From the NCBI GenBank assembly GCA_016946835.1, contig JACVTC010000343.1, positions 1 through 41,533 on the forward strand: 41,533 bases of DNA. Reading direction: 5' to 3'. Source of the stretch: Neocallimastix lanati (nom. inval.). Taxonomy: Eukaryota > Neocallimastigomycota > Neocallimastigomycetes > Neocallimastigales > Neocallimastigaceae. The notes under the pieces are model-generated. The model had not been told where the DNA came from. It saw only the letters and a program-made list of their open reading frames with translations, and did not search any database. How positions within the stretch are numbered: position 1 is the first letter of the stretch; each line of letters begins with the position of its first letter. Below are positions 20,682 to 32,097 of the stretch, in pieces. The position numbers were made by a program, and so were the translations under genes.

Positions 20682-23574
20682 AAATTTAGATATTAATGTT
20701 CCTTTCTACATTTTAGATGATGATGACACTTCTTACGATATTATTATTGGTCGCCAAGTTCATAAGGATTATCGTTTATATATTGATCCTGACGACGATG
20801 CCTTATACAAAAAAACTGATTCTGGACCAGTTCTTGTTGCCCATCCTACGGATATTACTATTCCTGGAAACAGATTATACAGAATCTCTATATGTAATAG
20901 TACTAATGAACTACTTACTCTTTCAAAACGTTCAGATAATGATATTGAACTTAAAAATATTGATAACAAAAAATTAAATAATTTAATTAATGAATATAAA
21001 GATGTTTTAATCAATTCTATTGATGATGTTTCTGTCGCTAAAGCTGAACCACACTCCATTGAACTAACAAACAATAAACCAATTAAAATGAGACCTTATA
21101 AAACCTCTTTAGAACAATCTAATGCTCTCAAAGAAGAAATTATAAAACTGTTGAAGCATGGATTAATTGAACCGTCACACTCACCATGGTCTTTTCCCGT
21201 TATTCTCGTAAGAAAGAAAAATGGTAAATGGCGTATGTGTGTAGATTACAGAAGGTTAAATCAAATCACTATCAAAGACGCATATGCATTACCCTTTATT
21301 GATGAACTATTAGAATCAGTATTCGGTGCTAAATATTCTTCTGCTATTGATCTCTTCTCTGGTTTTCATCAAATTCCAATGAATCCTAGGGATATTGAAA
21401 AAACTGCCTTTACAACCAAATACGGTAACTTCAATTTTAAAGTTATGCCATTCGGATTAACCAACGCTCCTGCAACATTTCAAAGAGAAATGAATCGAAT
21501 TCTTATGCCTCTCATTGGTGTCTGCTTGTTTGTTTACATGGACGATATTCTTGTATATTCTCCCACGTTGGAACAACACTTAAAGGATTTAGAAAAACTT
21601 TTTAAAATCCTTCGTGACAATAAATTTTCTATCAATATTGATAAATGTTCTTTTTGTAAGCATTCTGTTGAAGTTTTAGGTCATATGCTTACTGGTGAAG
21701 GTATTAAACCTGTTCCTTCAAAAGTTTTAGCCATCATGTCCTGGGACATACCTAAAGATGTTTCTCAGCTTCGTTCTTTCCTCGGACTTATTAGTTATTA
21801 TCGTAAGTTTATTCCTAACTTCGCTGGTTTCTCTAATTGTTTATATAAACTTACAAGTCCCAAAGTTCCTTTTGTATGGACTAATATTCATTCTGAAGCT
21901 TTCGAAAATCTTAAAAAGGCAATTTGTTCCAATTCTGTGCTTAAATATCCTGACCCAAACCGTCCACTTATTATTCGTACAGACGCGTCCTCGTATGCAG
22001 TCGGTGCTGTTCTTTTACAAATTCAAGACTCGTCCAAGTTAGAATTTCCAATTTATTGTGTTAGTCGTTGTCTCAAAAATGCTGAAACTAGATACTCAGT
22101 TACGGAAAAAGAAGGTATTGCCGTTATTTTCGCTTTAAAAAAATTTCGTTCTTATATCTCTGCTTCTCCCTTTCCTGTAAAACTTTTTACTGATCATAAA
22201 CCTCTTGTAGGCTTCTTTTATAACAGTATTCCTAATAAAGATCGTCATTTTAGATGGATTGCCATTTTTAACGAATTTCGAGTTGACCTTATTTATGATA
22301 AGGGTAAGAATAACGTTTTCGCTGATGCTCTTTCTCGTATTCCCTCTTCACAACATTTGAAAATTAATACCATTCACTCTATTCTTAGTAATGATGAAAG
22401 TAATGACGTTTCCTCATTTGCTCCTCCTAAAATATTAGAATATGTTAAAAAGAATTACTCATTTTATGATGGTTCTCTTGTTTTTCATGACAAATCTGGG
22501 AAACTCCTTAAAGTTATTGAAGATGAGGATATTAAATCTTCTCTAATCCGTAAAGCTCATCTTGTAGGCCATGAAGGTGTAGAAAAAACACTTTCTAGGT
22601 TAAAAGAAGCTTATTACTGGCCTGGTATGTATAAAGATATTGATAAATGTGTTAAATCATGCTTACGTTGTCAATGCTACCGTCCAAAACCGATTACTAA
22701 AAATCTTTCAAATATTCCCACTCCAGTCGAAAGACCATTTGTTAGAGTTGGCCTTGACATAGTTGGTCCTCTCCCTATTACAAATAAAGGAAACCAATAT
22801 TTAATTGTACTCGTAGACTATACAACAAAATGGGTTGAGGCTATGCCACTAAAAAATATTGAAAGTCAAGACGTAATATATTTTTTAAAGGATGTCTTTG
22901 CAAGACACGGTGTTCCAGAAATAATTGTAACTGATAATGGTCCGCAGTTTTCATCTGATATTACAAAAACAATGATAGACTTATATGGTTCATGGGTACA
23001 ATTTGTAGCTCCACATCATCCTGAAGCTAATGGACAGGTAGAAAATAGAAACAGAGAAATAATTAAAATACTAAGACACCTTTGTTTCAATCAAGAAAAT
23101 TGGGATGATTATATTCCTGCTTCTTTATGGGCTCTTCGTACTACAAGATCTAGTGTTACTGGATTCAGTAGTTTCGAACTTCTTTATGGAAGGAAAGATT
23201 TATGGCCTCTTAGTGTAGTAATTTCCGATATCAGCAAAGCTAAAAACGAAACTAATGAAGAATACAATTTAAGAAGATTCATTTTACATCAAAAATGGGT
23301 TAAAGAAGCTATGGAAAATATTAAAAAAGCTCATGCCTACTGGTCACAAAGAAGTAAAGCAAGAGATAATATGAATCATAAATATAAGCCAGGAGATTTA
23401 GTGCTTGTTCGCTACATAGGAAGAAAAAAATTAGATCCATTTTTCTTAGGACCATATAAAGTTTTAAAAGCATCAAAATATAATACCTTAGTTCTAGAAA
23501 CAATTGACACACATAAAATTTTAGAACGTAACATACATATAAAAAATGTCAAACCGTACTTAGTATCAATATAA
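20623..23574 (+). CDS. pol: Pol of element G, main part (PR end-RT-RH-IN)
   Basis: This is the continuation of Pol after the one-base break; the ATG at 20623 is a chance codon, not a real start. Counted from it, the protease end (DIIIGRQVHKD) is near 45-52. RT has the FSGFHQIPM segment and YMDD with its first Asp at 307. RNase H has RTDAS with Asp 454 and ends FADALSRI near 575. Integrase has an HHCC motif (HLVGHE...CLRCQ, about 644-687), D near 711, D near 770 (TDNGPQF) and E near 807 (GQVENRN). The tail has KPGDLVLVRY and FFLGPYKVL, a GPY/F module. The Asn-rich RH-IN linker of B and C is absent. The stop at 23572-23574 is followed by a 3' untranslated region. Confidence 0.95.
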   Translation: MPGKQIISSDQVVHLCLKFENLDINVPFYILDDDDTSYDIIIGRQVHKDYRLYIDPDDDALYKKTDSGPVLVAHPTDITIPGNRLYRISICNSTNELLTLSKRSDNDIELKNIDNKKLNNLINEYKDVLINSIDDVSVAKAEPHSIELTNNKPIKMRPYKTSLEQSNALKEEIIKLLKHGLIEPSHSPWSFPVILVRKKNGKWRMCVDYRRLNQITIKDAYALPFIDELLESVFGAKYSSAIDLFSGFHQIPMNPRDIEKTAFTTKYGNFNFKVMPFGLTNAPATFQREMNRILMPLIGVCLFVYMDDILVYSPTLEQHLKDLEKLFKILRDNKFSINIDKCSFCKHSVEVLGHMLTGEGIKPVPSKVLAIMSWDIPKDVSQLRSFLGLISYYRKFIPNFAGFSNCLYKLTSPKVPFVWTNIHSEAFENLKKAICSNSVLKYPDPNRPLIIRTDASSYAVGAVLLQIQDSSKLEFPIYCVSRCLKNAETRYSVTEKEGIAVIFALKKFRSYISASPFPVKLFTDHKPLVGFFYNSIPNKDRHFRWIAIFNEFRVDLIYDKGKNNVFADALSRIPSSQHLKINTIHSILSNDESNDVSSFAPPKILEYVKKNYSFYDGSLVFHDKSGKLLKVIEDEDIKSSLIRKAHLVGHEGVEKTLSRLKEAYYWPGMYKDIDKCVKSCLRCQCYRPKPITKNLSNIPTPVERPFVRVGLDIVGPLPITNKGNQYLIVLVDYTTKWVEAMPLKNIESQDVIYFLKDVFARHGVPEIIVTDNGPQFSSDITKTMIDLYGSWVQFVAPHHPEANGQVENRNREIIKILRHLCFNQENWDDYIPASLWALRTTRSSVTGFSSFELLYGRKDLWPLSVVISDISKAKNETNEEYNLRRFILHQKWVKEAMENIKKAHAYWSQRSKARDNMNHKYKPGDLVLVRYIGRKKLDPFFLGPYKVLKASKYNTLVLETIDTHKILERNIHIKNVKPYLVSI

Positions 23575-23639
23575 AAAAAAATAATAATAAATAAAAATAA
23601 ATTTTAAATTGAAATTACTTTTGAGATCACTTTATTTTT

Positions 23640-23687
<48 letters not shown>

Positions 23688-23827
23688 ATAATATCCAATA
23701 TTATCAGAAACTTATATTTTTATTTGAAAATTTCAGTAATATTATTATAAATTAATAAAATATCCTTATTAATATCAATTATTTCATCAATAATACATTT
23801 ATATGAAAACAAGACAAAACAAAACAG

Positions 23828-23858
<31 letters not shown>

Positions 23859-23983
23859 TTATTAAAATTATTTCATTTATTTTTTTTAATTTTTTTTATT
23901 ATTATATATTTATAAAAAAAAAAAAAATTTTTTTATTATTAAAATTATTTCATTTATTTTTTTAATTTTTTTTTACTATATTT

Positions 23984-24022
<39 letters not shown>

Positions 24023-24116
24023 TTTAAATTTTAACAACCTTAAATTTATATTTTTCCTTATTATTATTATTTATTATTCTATTCAGATATAAGTTATATC
24101 TTATGGGAGGAAAACT
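23575..24116 (+). other. G 3' untranslated region with PPT
   Basis: This AT-rich region has long A runs (about 23644-23685, 23829-23852 and 23988-24018) and a directly repeated segment of A run, TTTTATTATTAAAATTATTTCA and T run (about 23850-23930 and 23925-24000). GGGAGGAAAAC at 24105-24115 lies against the 3' LTR and is the probable plus-strand primer. Confidence 0.7.
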
Positions 24117-24750
24117 TGATAAATAATAATAATATATATTAAGAAATAGTAAAAGATTTTATAATATTTTAAATATTAAAATAATTAAATAGTAATAACT
24201 TAATAATAATCTTGTTCATAATATTAAATAATTATAATAATTTTTATTATTATAATAATATTATTTAATAATAATATTTATATACATTTGATTGGAAAAT
24301 ATAGTTACACCAACTATAATAATAATATAAATATAAAATTTTTTATATGGAATAATTAGTTCTTTAGAAATTAATATATAAAATAATTATGAAATTTATT
24401 AAGAGAATTTATTTAGAAAAATAATGAATTTTAACAATTAAAAATATTTCTCAACGTTGTATAATCAACTATAAAAATATTAAATAAAAATTATTATTAT
24501 AACAAATATATAAAGTTATAAACTATATTATTTATATTATAGTATTTAACTATTTTAATTATTTATAAAAAGAATTATAATATTTAATATATAGATTAAA
24601 TATTATATAAATTTTTAATAAAACATTTTTTTTAAAATAATTAAGTAAATTTAAATATTAAATATCGGTAAAACTTGTTAAAATAAAACAAGGTAAAACG
24701 ATATAAAATAAGTTTAAGAAAATAAAATAAATAATACCTTAAACTTATTA
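24117..24750 (+). repeat. 3' LTR of element G
   Basis: 634 bp, matching 17835-18468 with no difference noticed by eye. It is followed by AAA and then TGGAAGACTC. Confidence 0.9.
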
Positions 24751-24753
24751 AAA

Positions 24754-25767
24754 TGGAAGACTCGGGGTTGACACTTAGATATTTAAAATCAAGCAGGGGG
24801 GGACGGGTATTACCCTGCTTTGATTTTAAAAAAAATAATTCTTGATTAAAAATTATTTATTTTTTTTTATTAATATAAAAGTTTTTTTATTTAAAGTACA
24901 CATATTTAATTTTTTTTAAGAAATTGTTACAATATTTATATTTTTTTATAAATTTAAAGTATAATTAATTGTTTATAATTTAAGTAATTTTATAGAATTA
25001 TTGAATTAATTTTATATCAATAATTCATTTTTGTTTTAATTTTTATAAATATAATAATATAATATTCAAATATAATTTAATTAAAAATAATTATAAAATA
25101 AATATATAGAAAATAGTTTTTACTATTTTCTTTGATATTTTTAAGTTAAATAAATTGTTTTTAAAGATTAATATAATAAATTTAATAATCTTTAATTATT
25201 TTAAATAATACTTGTAATTATTTTCAAAATAAAATAAAATTTTTATAATATTTAATTAATAAATTTGATAATATTTAAATAATAATTTTTATAATAAGTA
25301 AAATTTTTAATAATAATTTTTAATAATAAATTTAATTAATAATCTTAATAATTTTATAATAATATTTAATAGTTATAATATATAAATTTTTATAATAATA
25401 TTTAATAATTTTAATAATTTTATAATATTAATAATTTATAATAATTTTTAGAATAATATTTAATTAATAATTTTAATAATTTTATAATAATTTTTATAAT
25501 AATATTTAATTAATATTTTTAATAATTTAGTATCTTAAAAGTATAATTTTAATATTTACAATTGTATTTTAATATATACATATATTTAATAATATAACAA
25601 TAAAGTGATTAATTAAAATTTATTTACATTATTTACAAATTAAAATTAATTTATATCAAAATAAATTAAATTTACAATGAGGTTTAGGTTATGAAGAATA
25701 TAGGAAAGTACAATTTAGTAAAGAATTATTAATAATAAAATAAAGGTTATTAATTCATTCTTTACCA
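24754..25767. repeat. Probable solo LTR H
   Basis: This 1014-bp non-coding segment starts TGGAAGACTCGG and ends TTCTTTACCA, so its ends are TGG/CCA. It is flanked by AAA and AAAA, the same boundary pattern as the other elements. A strong GC-containing hairpin lies near its left end. The rest is AT-rich with repeated TTTTATAATAATATTTAATT-like words near 25240-25520. No second copy is present. Confidence 0.5.
24782..24830. other. Long hairpin in LTR H
   Basis: The arms TTTAAAATCAAGCAGGG (24782-24798) and its complement at 24813-24830 pair over 17 bp with one bulged base. The loop contains a nested GGGTA/TACCC. It is notable for G/C content in an AT-rich LTR. A role in transcript ending or RNA processing is possible but not shown. 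Confidence 0.6.
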
Positions 25768-25771
25768 AAAA

Positions 25772-26388
25772 TGATACGATATTTTATTAAATACCGTATA
25801 TGTTAGTTGGGCGTTTGTGCAAAAGGGAATTACTCCAAGAATATTATATTACAATAATTATATTTACTTTTTATTTATTTATCTTTTATTATTTTATTTA
25901 TTATATTTTATCATAAAAAAAAATACATGTTTTATTATTATTCCTTAAAAAAAAAGAAAATATTTATTTATAAATTATTTTCATAATTATATTTTTTTAC
26001 TAATTTTATAAATTTTATTTATCGAAACACTAAAATTAATTAATAAATATAAATATTCATAACTTTTTACTTATAACTATTAATTCATATTGTTTAACAT
26101 TATTTAAAAATTATTTTAATATTAACATCAATTTAATTAAACATTCAATCTCCGTTATAATTAATATAACTAATTTTACTATATTATCAACAATTCTTTT
26201 AATATTTTTAATATTATTATTTAATTTAATATTTTAATAATTAATAATAATAAATTATCTTTAATAATATATTAATAATATATTTTAAGATTCATTATAT
26301 AAAATTAATTTTTAATAAATATTTATATTAATAATTTTTCTAAATAATTTTTCTATTATTTTCTATTATTTTTACTGGACATGCATCA
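25772..26388 (-). repeat. 3' LTR of element C
   Basis: 617 bp, starting TGATACGATATT and ending GGACATGCATCA in plus-strand reading. The same length and sequence by eye occur at 34385-35001. Confidence 0.92.
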
Positions 26389-26561
26389 AGATGCCCCCAC
26401 TTAGCTTAGACTTCGTCCCTTGAAGTCTATAAGCATATTAAAATATTTATTAAACTAATAATACTATTATATATTTTATAATATTTTTTTTATATTTTTT
26501 TTTTTATATTTTTTATATATATCAAAATTTTTTTTTTTTTTTTTTTTTATATATATATCAT

Positions 26562-26608
<47 letters not shown>
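26389..26608 (-). other. C 3' untranslated region with PPT and hairpin
   Basis: Read on the minus strand, GTGGGGGCATCT borders the LTR and is the probable plus-strand primer; element D has GCGGGGGCATCT in the same place. The hairpin TAGACTTC/GAAGTCTA (26407-26429) is next to it. The rest is T tracts in plus-strand reading. Confidence 0.7.
26407..26429 (-). other. Conserved 3' hairpin beside the PPT (C)
   Basis: 8-bp arms TAGACTTC and GAAGTCTA around the loop GTCCCTT. The core 21 bases are the same as in element B. Confidence 0.6.
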
Positions 26609-26613
<5 letters not shown>

Positions 26614-29600
26614 GATTATAATTTAGGAAATTACTAATATATGGAATTACATTTTTTAGATGAATGTTTCTCTCTGCAATTTCGTTCGTATAAGGATCAC
26701 ATACTGGGACAGTATTAAATTGCTGTTTAACTATTTTTAATGGTCCGATATAATAAGGGTCTAGTTTCCTTCGATTGAAATTTCTAACTAAAACTAGGTC
26801 TCCTGGTTTGAATTCACTTCTTAATCTTTTAATCTGTCTTCTCCTATCTTTCCATAATTCATTTGCAGTTTCAATATTTTTGATTGCTTCAGAAATCCAA
26901 TTATGGTGATTAATAAATTTTCGAACAAAATATTCTTCTTCTGATTCTTCAGGAAATCTTTTGTCAATATTAATTGCTAATTCAAATGGTTGTAAGTCTT
27001 TCCTACCATAGAGTAATTCGAAACTACTAAATTTAGTAACTTCATTTTTTGTTGTTCTTAAAGCCCAAAGTGCACTAGGTAAAATATCATCCCATTCTTG
27101 ATTTTGTTTACTTAATTCTTTAAATTGGCTTTTAAGAATTCTAATATATTTGACTATTTCTCTATTCCTGTTTTCAACTTCTCCGTTAGAAGCAGGATGA
27201 TAAGTACTAATATAATGTACATAGACATCATTTAAATCTAGGAAAGCTTTTGTTTTATCAGATATGAATTGCGGGCCATTATCAGTAATTAATATCTCTG
27301 GAATCCCGTGTCTTGAAAATATATTATTTAAAAATCTAATGACATCTTCTGATTCTGTTTTGGCTAATGCTTCAGCTTCCACCCATTTTGTTAAATAATC
27401 TACAAGTACTATTATATATTTATTACCTCTGAAAGATTCGTATAAGGGTCCAACTAAATCCAATCCTACCCGAGTAAAAGGTAGACCTGGGGGTGTAGCT
27501 AAATCTTCTGTAAATACATTCGGTGGTTGTGGTTTACATAATTGACATACATGACAAGATTTAATAAATAATCTGATATCCTTATTCATTCCTATCCAAT
27601 AATAGTTCCTTTTCAAACGATGGTAGGTTTTAAAGTTACCTTCATGTCCTAAACAATGAGCTTTACTAATAAGTTCCCATTTTTCATTATCATTAAATAT
27701 TACTTTTCTTAATTCATTATTATCTTTATAATACTGAACTCCATCAATTAATACAAATTTCTGGTTTATTATTTTTTTATAGAAATCATTTAGTATTTCA
27801 GTACTATCATCAATATCATTATTATTAGTATTAACATGATTAATATTATTATTATTATTATCATTATTATTAAAACTATGTTTATTATTTTCTTCAGTTT
27901 GAAATACCATATAATTCACATTCAATTTATTTTCCACTCCATTATTTTCACTATTATTATTATGTAATTTATTATTAAACTTATTAAACTTATTAATGTT
28001 ATTTACATTATTTTTAATTTCCTCATATTCCATTTCGTAATTTTCATTATTACTATTGATCTTAATTTCATCCACTAACTCTTTTATTTTATTAATTTTA
28101 GTATTTTTCTTATTTCTAATTTCTTCATTATTTTTAATTTCACAATTTTGAATTTCATTATTTATAACTTGGTTGAATACATCTTTATTATAATTTTTTA
28201 TATTATTTCTTTTATTTTTATTTTTTATATGTTTATCATCATTTTTTATATTTTTGATTATATATTTTTCATTGTTAGAATGTAATCTAGATAGTGCATC
28301 AGCAACTACATTCCTCCTCCCCTCTTCATATAACACCTTAATTTTTAAAATACTGAACTCAGTTATCCATTTGACATGCCTTGCTGAAGAAGGTTCTTTA
28401 TTTTTAAATATGTAAACTAAAGGCTTATGATCGGTATAAAGAATTGTCTCAAAACTATTACCAGTGAGAAAAGGTTTAAATTTCATGACACAGTAAAATG
28501 CGGCAAGCCCCTCAAGTTCTGTAATGCTATAATTGATTTCAGAATTGGAAAGTGTCCTACTTTCATAATATAATGGCTTCTCAATGTTGTCATCGTCTAA
28601 CTGAAGTAGTACCCCGCCAATTCCTGATTTAGATGCATCTGAACGAACAATAAATGGTTTATCAAAATTTGGAGGTGACAATATAGGTGCATTAATAAGA
28701 CGAATTTTTAAAAATTCAAATGCATTATTAGATTCGGTAGACCAAACAAAAGGAACATTCTTTTTTGTTAAATCATATAAAGGTTTAGCAATTTGGGCAA
28801 AATGGCTAATGAATTTCCGGTAATATCCAATTGCCCCTAAGAAAGAACGTAACTGTTTTAAATTAGAAGGAGGTAACCAATTAGCAATAACTTTTATTTT
28901 AGAATTCATAGGTTTTATACCCTTAGTAGAAAGAGTATGACCAAGGAGCTCAACTTCTTCTTTAAAGAAATCACACTTTTCAAAATTCACTTTTAATCCA
29001 TTATTAGCAAGAATGAGGAATACTTTTTCTAGGTCTTTGATGTGTTGATCTAATGAAGGAGAATAAATAACTAAGTCATCTATGTAAATAAAAACACATA
29101 CTCCGATTAAATCAAGAAATATTCTGTTCATCTCCCTTTGGAAAGTAGCGGGAGCGTTGCATAGTCCAAAAGGCATAACTTCAAAATTAAAGTTTCCGTA
29201 AATGGTCGTAAAGCAAGTGATATCTTTATCATCAGAATGCATAGGAATCTGATGGTACCCTGAGAAGAGATCAATAGTAGACAAAATAGAAATATCACCG
29301 CTAACATAGTAAAGTATATCATCTATTAAAGGAAGTGCATAAGCGTCCTTTAATGTACAATTATTAATCTTCCTGTAGTCAACACACATTCTCACTTGAC
29401 CATTCTTTTTCGGTACCAGTACTACAGGAGAAGACCAAGGAGAACTAGAAGGGACAATTAAGTTATTATTTATAAGTTTAATTAATTCCTTTTTAAGTGC
29501 ATCAGCTTGCACTTTTGAAATACGGTAGGCCCTCTGTTTAATAGGTGTTGTTCCTGGTATTAAATTAATTCTATGAGGATATAGCTTTGACGAACCCAAA

Positions 29601-30976
29601 TCGTCAGTTTTCAGTGCAAGAACACTAATATAATTTAAAAATAATTTTTCTACATCAGCTTTCAAATTTTCTGGTAATTTTTTTACAATAGAGTGAATCA
29701 TTTCCAGTTTAGATATTGTGTCGTCTGTGCAAACCTCGTTTTCATTATGTAGTACTTCATTAGTTATTAATAAAAGAGATGGAATCAATTGTGTTGTAAT
29801 ATCAACCGTTTTATTCTTATATTCTTTCCTTTCAATATTTCTATCTACTAATTTATAATTACTATTTAATTTGTTATTGCCGTTTTGATCAGAATCGATT
29901 TTTGATGGAAGTTTAGAATGTAGTATGGGATTTCTATTGTTTGTAACTTTAGAATTAATTTTATGATCATTTATTTTATAATTGTCAATTTTATCATCAT
30001 TCTTATTATTATTCGTTTTTATTTTGATATTATTTTCTTTATCGATGTCGACACTATTAAAGAAAGGTAATTTTACATTAAAATTATTTATGTTAATATT
30101 AGGTAACTCTGATTTAGCATATGTAAAAAGTATATTATTATTATCATTATTATTATCATTGTCACTCCAACTAGTTTCAGAATCCTCATCATTCTCTTCA
30201 GAAGAATTATTATTTATATTATTCTCCTTATTCATATTATTTTCTTCGTCATTAATTCTATTTGTACTTTCAGAAGGACTCAAGCTAACATCATAAAATA
30301 AAGAAGCTAATTCTATAGGATTATTATTTTCATCAATATGATATAAGGTATCATTAACTAAATTTATATCAAATCTATTTCGTTTAAGTGTGTCAATACC
30401 TATTAATATATCAAAGATATCATCCTTATCAATTTTCCTAAAGTAATCGATAAAAGTGTAATTTCCAATAGATATTTTTAGTTCATAAATATCTGAACAA
30501 GTTGAATTGTTGGAATATACCTGAAAAATTTTTTCGGATATTCTCCCAATAGGATTTTTATTAATTTTAAATTTTTTTAAAGCCGTAGTGGTAATCAAAT
30601 TAACGCTAGCACACGAGTCCAAGAAAATTTCAGCTGGTTTCTTATCCACAGTGCCTTTAACTTTAATCACTTTATGTTGGCTTATAATTGTCATTACATT
30701 TATTAAAGATGTATTCAAATTTTTCTTTATTTTCTCTTTTCCTTCGGTTAATTTTAATGCTTTTGTAAATTCTGACCTGAACTTTGGAAACAGGTCTAAC
30801 AAATATACTAACTTCGTTATGACTTCGGTTGATGCTACTTCCTTGATAAAGTCCTTAATTTTAAATTCATTAAAATCTTCCATCATTTTTATGTGTTTCT
30901 CTGGCTTGGAATAACTTTTAACATTGATGGGTATATCATCTTTGTTACTGCTCAGTATTTCATTTATTTTATTCAA
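26609..30976 (-). CDS. pol: Pol of element C, main part (PR-RT-RH-IN)
   Basis: This 1455-residue frame holds all the enzymes. The ATG at 30976 (MNKINEIL) aligns with the middle of B Pol, so it is probably not the native start; the upstream part lies one frame away. The protease has FLDSCAS with Asp 120 and ILIGIDTL. RT has YIDD at about 631-634. RNase H has SDAS with Asp near 780 and ends VADALSRL. A linker rich in Asn, Lys and Glu follows (about 900-1060). Integrase has HHCC (HCLGHE...CHVCQ, about 1104-1147), D near 1172, TDNG and NGEVENRN. The tail has YYIGPLKIV. It is closely similar to B throughout, including the DSC protease site. Confidence 0.95.
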
Positions 30977-31894
30977 TTTATTCGCTTTTTTACATTTCTA
31001 ATATTTGGTTGATTGATATAAGAAAGATCCAAATATTCTAATTTATTTGTATTATTATTAGTTATTGTTTGATTAGTTGGTGGTTGTGAATCCTCAAAAA
31101 TTTCAATAGATTCATTGAAAGTAACATTTTTATGATCTTTATTTTCTTTAAATTCTTTACCTTCTTCTTTTTCTGTTGATAGTTTGACATTCGTTCCTCC
31201 CTCATCTATTATCATATCAGGTGTTCCTGTAGTTGCTAATTTATTAACGTTTAATTTTCTTTTCATAATAGTATTTTTCTTCATAGCATTTGTAATAATT
31301 GGAACTGGATTATCTATAAGCTTTTTCTTTATTTCTTTGGTATATGGGGAGATTTTTATTGAATTATTTTTACCTTTCTTTTGGGCAACAGCGATAATTT
31401 CCTCATTATGGTAATTATCAAAATTATTATAAATATTATTTGAATTAGGTTCATTATTAATTTTCTTTTCATTATCATTTATAGAAATTCTATTTAAATC
31501 AATTTCATTGTTACTTTGATCATCATTATTATTTTTATAAGTATTATTTATATTAACATCATTGTTAACTTGTTTATTAATAGTGTCATTTTCATAGATG
31601 TTGTTATGATTACTATTATTTAATTTATAACCGTTACTAGTATTCTTACTAAGATATTCTATATTATTTAAGTTATTATTATTATTATTATTGGAATAAA
31701 TATTATCAATACTTGTATGATTATCATCAAATAAACTGTTTGTATAATTTATTTTATTATTCTTATTTAAATAATTATTGTTTATATCATAATTATGTGA
31801 ATTATCATTATAAGGATATCCATTATTTATTACATCATTATTTGAAGTTGCACTAGCATTATATGAATTATTATTATTATTATTATTATTATGT

Positions 31895-31925
<31 letters not shown>

Positions 31926-32097
31926 AATTATTATCATTAGTATTATTATAATTATTTTTTATTTTCATAGTATTATTATTTAACTTGGGAGAGTATGTTA
32001 AATTTACATATTCTTCATTAATACTATTATTTTTATTATAAGTTTGAAGTTTGGTTTGGTTAACGGGAGTTGTCCTTCTCCCATTATTTAGTTTAAA
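30973..32097 (-). CDS. pol: Pol of element C, N-terminal Asn-rich part
   Basis: This is the -1 frame entered from gag. It is open from the frameshift site and begins LNNGRRTTPVNQ; the first ATG is at 31968, giving 331 residues. It is mostly Asn-rich low complexity, then a better conserved part (IIAVAQKKGKN, DNPVPIITNAMK, LDLSYINQPNIRNVKK) that aligns with the pre-protease part of B. It ends prematurely at KKRIN. At 30986-30991 there are six A in the transcript sense where seven would keep the frame and give KKANKLNKIN, matching B. One base separates it from an intact Pol. Confidence 0.85.
32065..32097 (-). promoter_or_regulatory. -1 frameshift signal of element C
   Basis: The gag end reads AAT TTA AAC TAA. 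The heptamer T TTA AAC (32091-32097), 8 nt, then a perfect 5-bp hairpin GGGAG/CTCCC (32065-32082) with the loop AAGGACAA. Compared with B, the stem differs by C to T on one side, keeping a G-U pair, and the loop by one base. Confidence 0.82.

Larger units (their letters stand above)
17835..24750 (+). mobile_element. Element G: full-length Ty3/gypsy retrotransposon
   Basis: This 6.9-kb plus-strand element has two LTRs of equal length (634 bp), identical by eye, so its insertion is young. It contains a primer site at 18471, gag, a -1 frameshift signal, and Pol with PR-RT-RH-IN. Codon use is less Asn-rich than in B and C, and its protease has the standard DTG, so it is a separate lineage. Pol is interrupted by one extra base in the protease region. 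Flanks are AAAA on the left and AAA(A) on the right. Confidence 0.95.

Noticed and set aside
24754-25767. Segment H as a host intergenic region
   Set aside because: Not fully excluded, but its TGG/CCA ends and A-tract flanks fit the neighbouring LTRs better. Kept as a probable LTR with moderate confidence.
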